From positions 1 to 15,559 of the forward strand of contig JAHJQQ010000004.1 of assembly GCA_018819175.1 (NCBI GenBank): a stretch of 15,559 bases of DNA. Reading direction: 5' to 3'. The translations under genes and the position numbers were made by a program. Position 1 is the stretch's first letter; every line of letters begins with the position of its first letter. The notes under the pieces were generated by a model. It worked only from the letters and a program-made list of their open reading frames with translations, was not told where the DNA came from and searched no databases. This DNA is from Gammaproteobacteria bacterium. Lineage in GTDB: Bacteria; Pseudomonadota; Gammaproteobacteria; Thiohalobacterales; Thiohalobacteraceae. This document shows, piece by piece, positions 13,493 through 15,559 of the stretch.

Positions 13493-15262
13493 ATGAGTTG
13501 GGAAGCTTGGTTTACCCTCGGTGTAGTCGCACTCTGCTTCGGCGTGCTGGCACGCAATCGAGCGCCGCCGGATATCACCATGGCCGGCGGCCTGACGCTC
13601 CTGTTGGTATCAGGCATTCTCACTCCGGCGCAGGCGTTGGCCGGCTTCGCGAATGAAGGTATGGTGACCGTTGGCGTTTTGTACGTGGTTGTCACCGGTA
13701 TTCGCGAGACCGGCGGCATCGCCTGGATCGTCCAACGCGTCCTCGGACAGCCACGTTCAACGCAACACGCCCAGCTCCGGCTGATGGTACCGACGGCCGT
13801 CATCAGTGCCTTCCTGAATAACACTCCCGTCGTGGCAATGTTCATTCCAGCGGTCAAGGACTGGGCAAAACGCTACCACCTGTCGGTTTCCTCGTTAATG
13901 ATCCCATTGAGCTACGCGGCCATCGTGGGCGGCACCTGCACGCTGATCGGTACCAGCACCAACCTGGTCGTTAACGGCCTGCTGATATCCGAGACGGAAC
14001 TGGGCGGACTGAAGATGTTCGACATAGCCTGGGTGGGCGTGCCTGCCCTGCTGGTTGCGTTTTTGTATATAGCAGTTGCTTCGAAATGGCTGTTGCCCGA
14101 ACGCCAGCCGGTCATGAGCCAGTTCAGCAATGCGCGCGAATACACCGTACAAATGACGGTCGAGCCGACCGGTCCCTTGATCGGCAAAACTATCACTGAG
14201 GCCGGCCTGCGGCACCTGCCAGGACTGTATCTCATTGAGATCGAGCGAAAGGGACGTGTGATTCCTGCCGTGTCACCTGATGAACGACTCGAGAGCGACG
14301 ACCACCTGTTATTTGCCGGCATTGTCGAGTCGATCGTCGACCTGCAGAATATTCGTGGCCTGCAGCCCGCCACAAACCAGATTATGAAGATCGATGCGCC
14401 GCGCGAGGAACGCCGGCTTATCGAAGCGGTCGTGTCGAACACCTGCCCGGTGGTGGGTAAGAGCATCCGCGATGGACGGTTCCGTGATGTCTACAACGCT
14501 GCCATCGTCGGTGTGGCGCGTAACGGGCAGCGGCTCAAAGAGAAGATTGGCGATATCGTGCTGCGTGCCGGCGATACTCTGCTGCTGGTGACCAGGCCGT
14601 CATTCGTGGCGCAGCAACACAATTCGAGGGATTTCTTTCTCGTCAGTCTGATAGAAGATGCTCAACCTCTACGACACGACAAGGCGCTGACGGCCACGCT
14701 GATTCTGCTGGGCATGGTGCTGGTCGCCGTCAGTGGACTCCTCAGTATGCTGCAGGCGGCCATGCTGGCCGCAGGGCTGATGATCATCACGCGTTGCACG
14801 CGAGGGAGAATCGCCAGACGCGCCATTGATTGGCAAGTGTTGCTGGTTATCGGAGCATCCTTTGGCATAGGTAATGCGCTGCAAACAACGGGCGCGGCAC
14901 AGGTGATCGCCCAAAGCCTGATCTCACTTACCGGGGATAGCCCGCTGTACGCACTGGCCGCAGTGTTTACCGCTACCGCGCTGTTCACTGCAGTGGCCAC
15001 CAATAACGTCGCCGCTGTGGTGATGTTCCCGATCGCACTGGCGACGGCGAACGCACTGGGGGTGAACTTCATGCCCTTCGCCATGACGATCATGATGGCA
15101 GCCTCAGCGAGCTTCGCTACCCCCATCGGCTACCAGACCAATCTCATGGTGTATGGTGTCGGTGGCTACCGCTTCAGCGACTATGTGCGGATCGGTGTTC
15201 CACTCACAATTCTGATCGGGCTGATCACGGTCCTGCTGACTCCTTTGTGGTGGCCCTTCTGA
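13493..15262 (+). CDS. SLC13/DASS-family permease with two central RCK_C-like domains
   Basis: This 589-aa inner-membrane protein has the layout of SAC1/SLT-type anion transporters: a first membrane half (1-200), a soluble middle and a second membrane half (397-589). Each half carries the SNT-like substrate and sodium motifs of the DASS family. The first has AFLNNTPVVAMFIP (106-119) and LIGTSTNLVVNG (151-162); the second has VATNNVAAVVMFPIAL (501-516) and FATPIGYQTNLMVYG (541-555). The middle has two TrkA-C/RCK_C-like domains (about 210-290 and 306-375), the second with GDTLLLV near its end. Relatives carry sulfate, other oxyanions or dicarboxylates; the ion cannot be chosen here, though the double RCK_C layout is common in putative sulfate permeases. 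The start ATG begins a typical membrane N terminus; its ribosome site is weak. Confidence 0.92.
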   Translation: MSWEAWFTLGVVALCFGVLARNRAPPDITMAGGLTLLLVSGILTPAQALAGFANEGMVTVGVLYVVVTGIRETGGIAWIVQRVLGQPRSTQHAQLRLMVPTAVISAFLNNTPVVAMFIPAVKDWAKRYHLSVSSLMIPLSYAAIVGGTCTLIGTSTNLVVNGLLISETELGGLKMFDIAWVGVPALLVAFLYIAVASKWLLPERQPVMSQFSNAREYTVQMTVEPTGPLIGKTITEAGLRHLPGLYLIEIERKGRVIPAVSPDERLESDDHLLFAGIVESIVDLQNIRGLQPATNQIMKIDAPREERRLIEAVVSNTCPVVGKSIRDGRFRDVYNAAIVGVARNGQRLKEKIGDIVLRAGDTLLLVTRPSFVAQQHNSRDFFLVSLIEDAQPLRHDKALTATLILLGMVLVAVSGLLSMLQAAMLAAGLMIITRCTRGRIARRAIDWQVLLVIGASFGIGNALQTTGAAQVIAQSLISLTGDSPLYALAAVFTATALFTAVATNNVAAVVMFPIALATANALGVNFMPFAMTIMMAASASFATPIGYQTNLMVYGVGGYRFSDYVRIGVPLTILIGLITVLLTPLWWPF

Positions 15263-15296
15263 TAGTCAGGCTGGACTTCTCCATAATCGATGTGGC

Positions 15297-15324
15297 GTGG
15301 GTTAACGTTGTTCGCGTAACCCAC
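15297..15324. repeat. GTGGGTTA hairpin repeat
   Basis: GTGGGTTA (15297-15304) is opposed by TAACCCAC (15317-15324) around a 12-nt loop. It is a degenerate copy of the GTGGGTTA...TAACCCAC repeat found in many proteobacterial intergenic regions. It lies 35 nt past the permease stop. No T-run follows, so it is not a standard terminator. Confidence 0.65.
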
Positions 15325-15419
15325 CAAGCCTTGCGCAGCAACTCAAAAACATTTTTAAGAAGCGCCAGACAGCGTCCCTGGTAGGTGACGGCACAAACTC
15401 CGTGCCCCCTCATCGATTT

Positions 15420-15559
15420 TATTGAGCATTACATGATGGCATGACATAGATATGCTCGATTTAAGAACTTCGCCACCCTCTCCCCAACCCTCTCCCGCCC
15501 CGGCGGGAGAGGGGGTTATCCCCTCTCCCCGCTTGCGGGGAGAGGGTTAGGGAGAGGGG
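15420..15559. repeat. CTCTCCC dispersed repeat, copy B (inverse of 9777-9912)
   Basis: Inverted copy of 9777-9912, with the AT-rich tail first and the C/G-rich foldback last. It differs from copy A only by four extra bases (GCGGGGAGAGGGG where A has GCGGAGGGG). It runs to the last base, so the element may be longer than seen and the window may end where assembly failed in the repeat. Confidence 0.9.

Overview
The window looks like a chromosomal contig from a proteobacterium, most likely a gammaproteobacterium. The evidence is coding at roughly 55-60 % GC, ordinary Shine-Dalgarno starts, proteins of gammaproteobacterial type (SufB, NfeD/slipin, class II fumarase/aspartase, a YdjM-like membrane protein), and small palindromic repeats of kinds common in such genomes (CGTCATTGCGAG, CTCTCCC and GTGGGTTA types). 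No species can be named from the sequence alone. The last 140 bases are a copy of a repeat that also occurs inside the window, and the first ~125 bases also look repeat-like, so both ends may be assembly breaks.

Left block (158-7168, all minus strand, transcribed right to left): a TetR-type regulator, a long NfeD membrane serine protease, its slipin partner, a VIT1/CCC1-type iron/manganese transporter with an N-terminal ferritin-like region, a class II fumarase/aspartase-family lyase, and the Fe-S scaffold gene sufB. nfeD, slipin and VIT1 are packed within 5-9 nt and look like one operon. sufB has its own promoter region with a strong match to an IscR type 1 operator. The end of this block has an iron theme: iron transport, Fe-S assembly and an iron-independent lyase.

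Middle (7309-9718): a YdjM/DUF457 membrane protein on the plus strand, then two small lower-GC genes, a YfcE-like metallophosphoesterase (plus) and an OsmC-like protein (minus). They are bracketed by whole and partial CGTCATTGCGAG repeats.

Right block (9720-15559): a repeat-dense stretch, an AlkP-superfamily phosphohydrolase with unusual metal-site residues (minus), a 380-bp nest of three hairpins, a family 2 glycosyltransferase (minus), a ~500-bp gap without a gene, and an SLC13/DASS permease with two central RCK_C-type domains (plus). Two pairs of inverted repeats (135-140 bp and about 75 bp) enclose this block and could allow inversions.

The least ordinary signal is the pair of elements at 11696-11837 and 11918-12073. 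They share a core and loop, but their outer arms differ between copies, including by indels, while staying perfectly self-complementary within each copy. I saw no CRISPR array, tRNA, rRNA, transposase, phage gene or recognised defence system.
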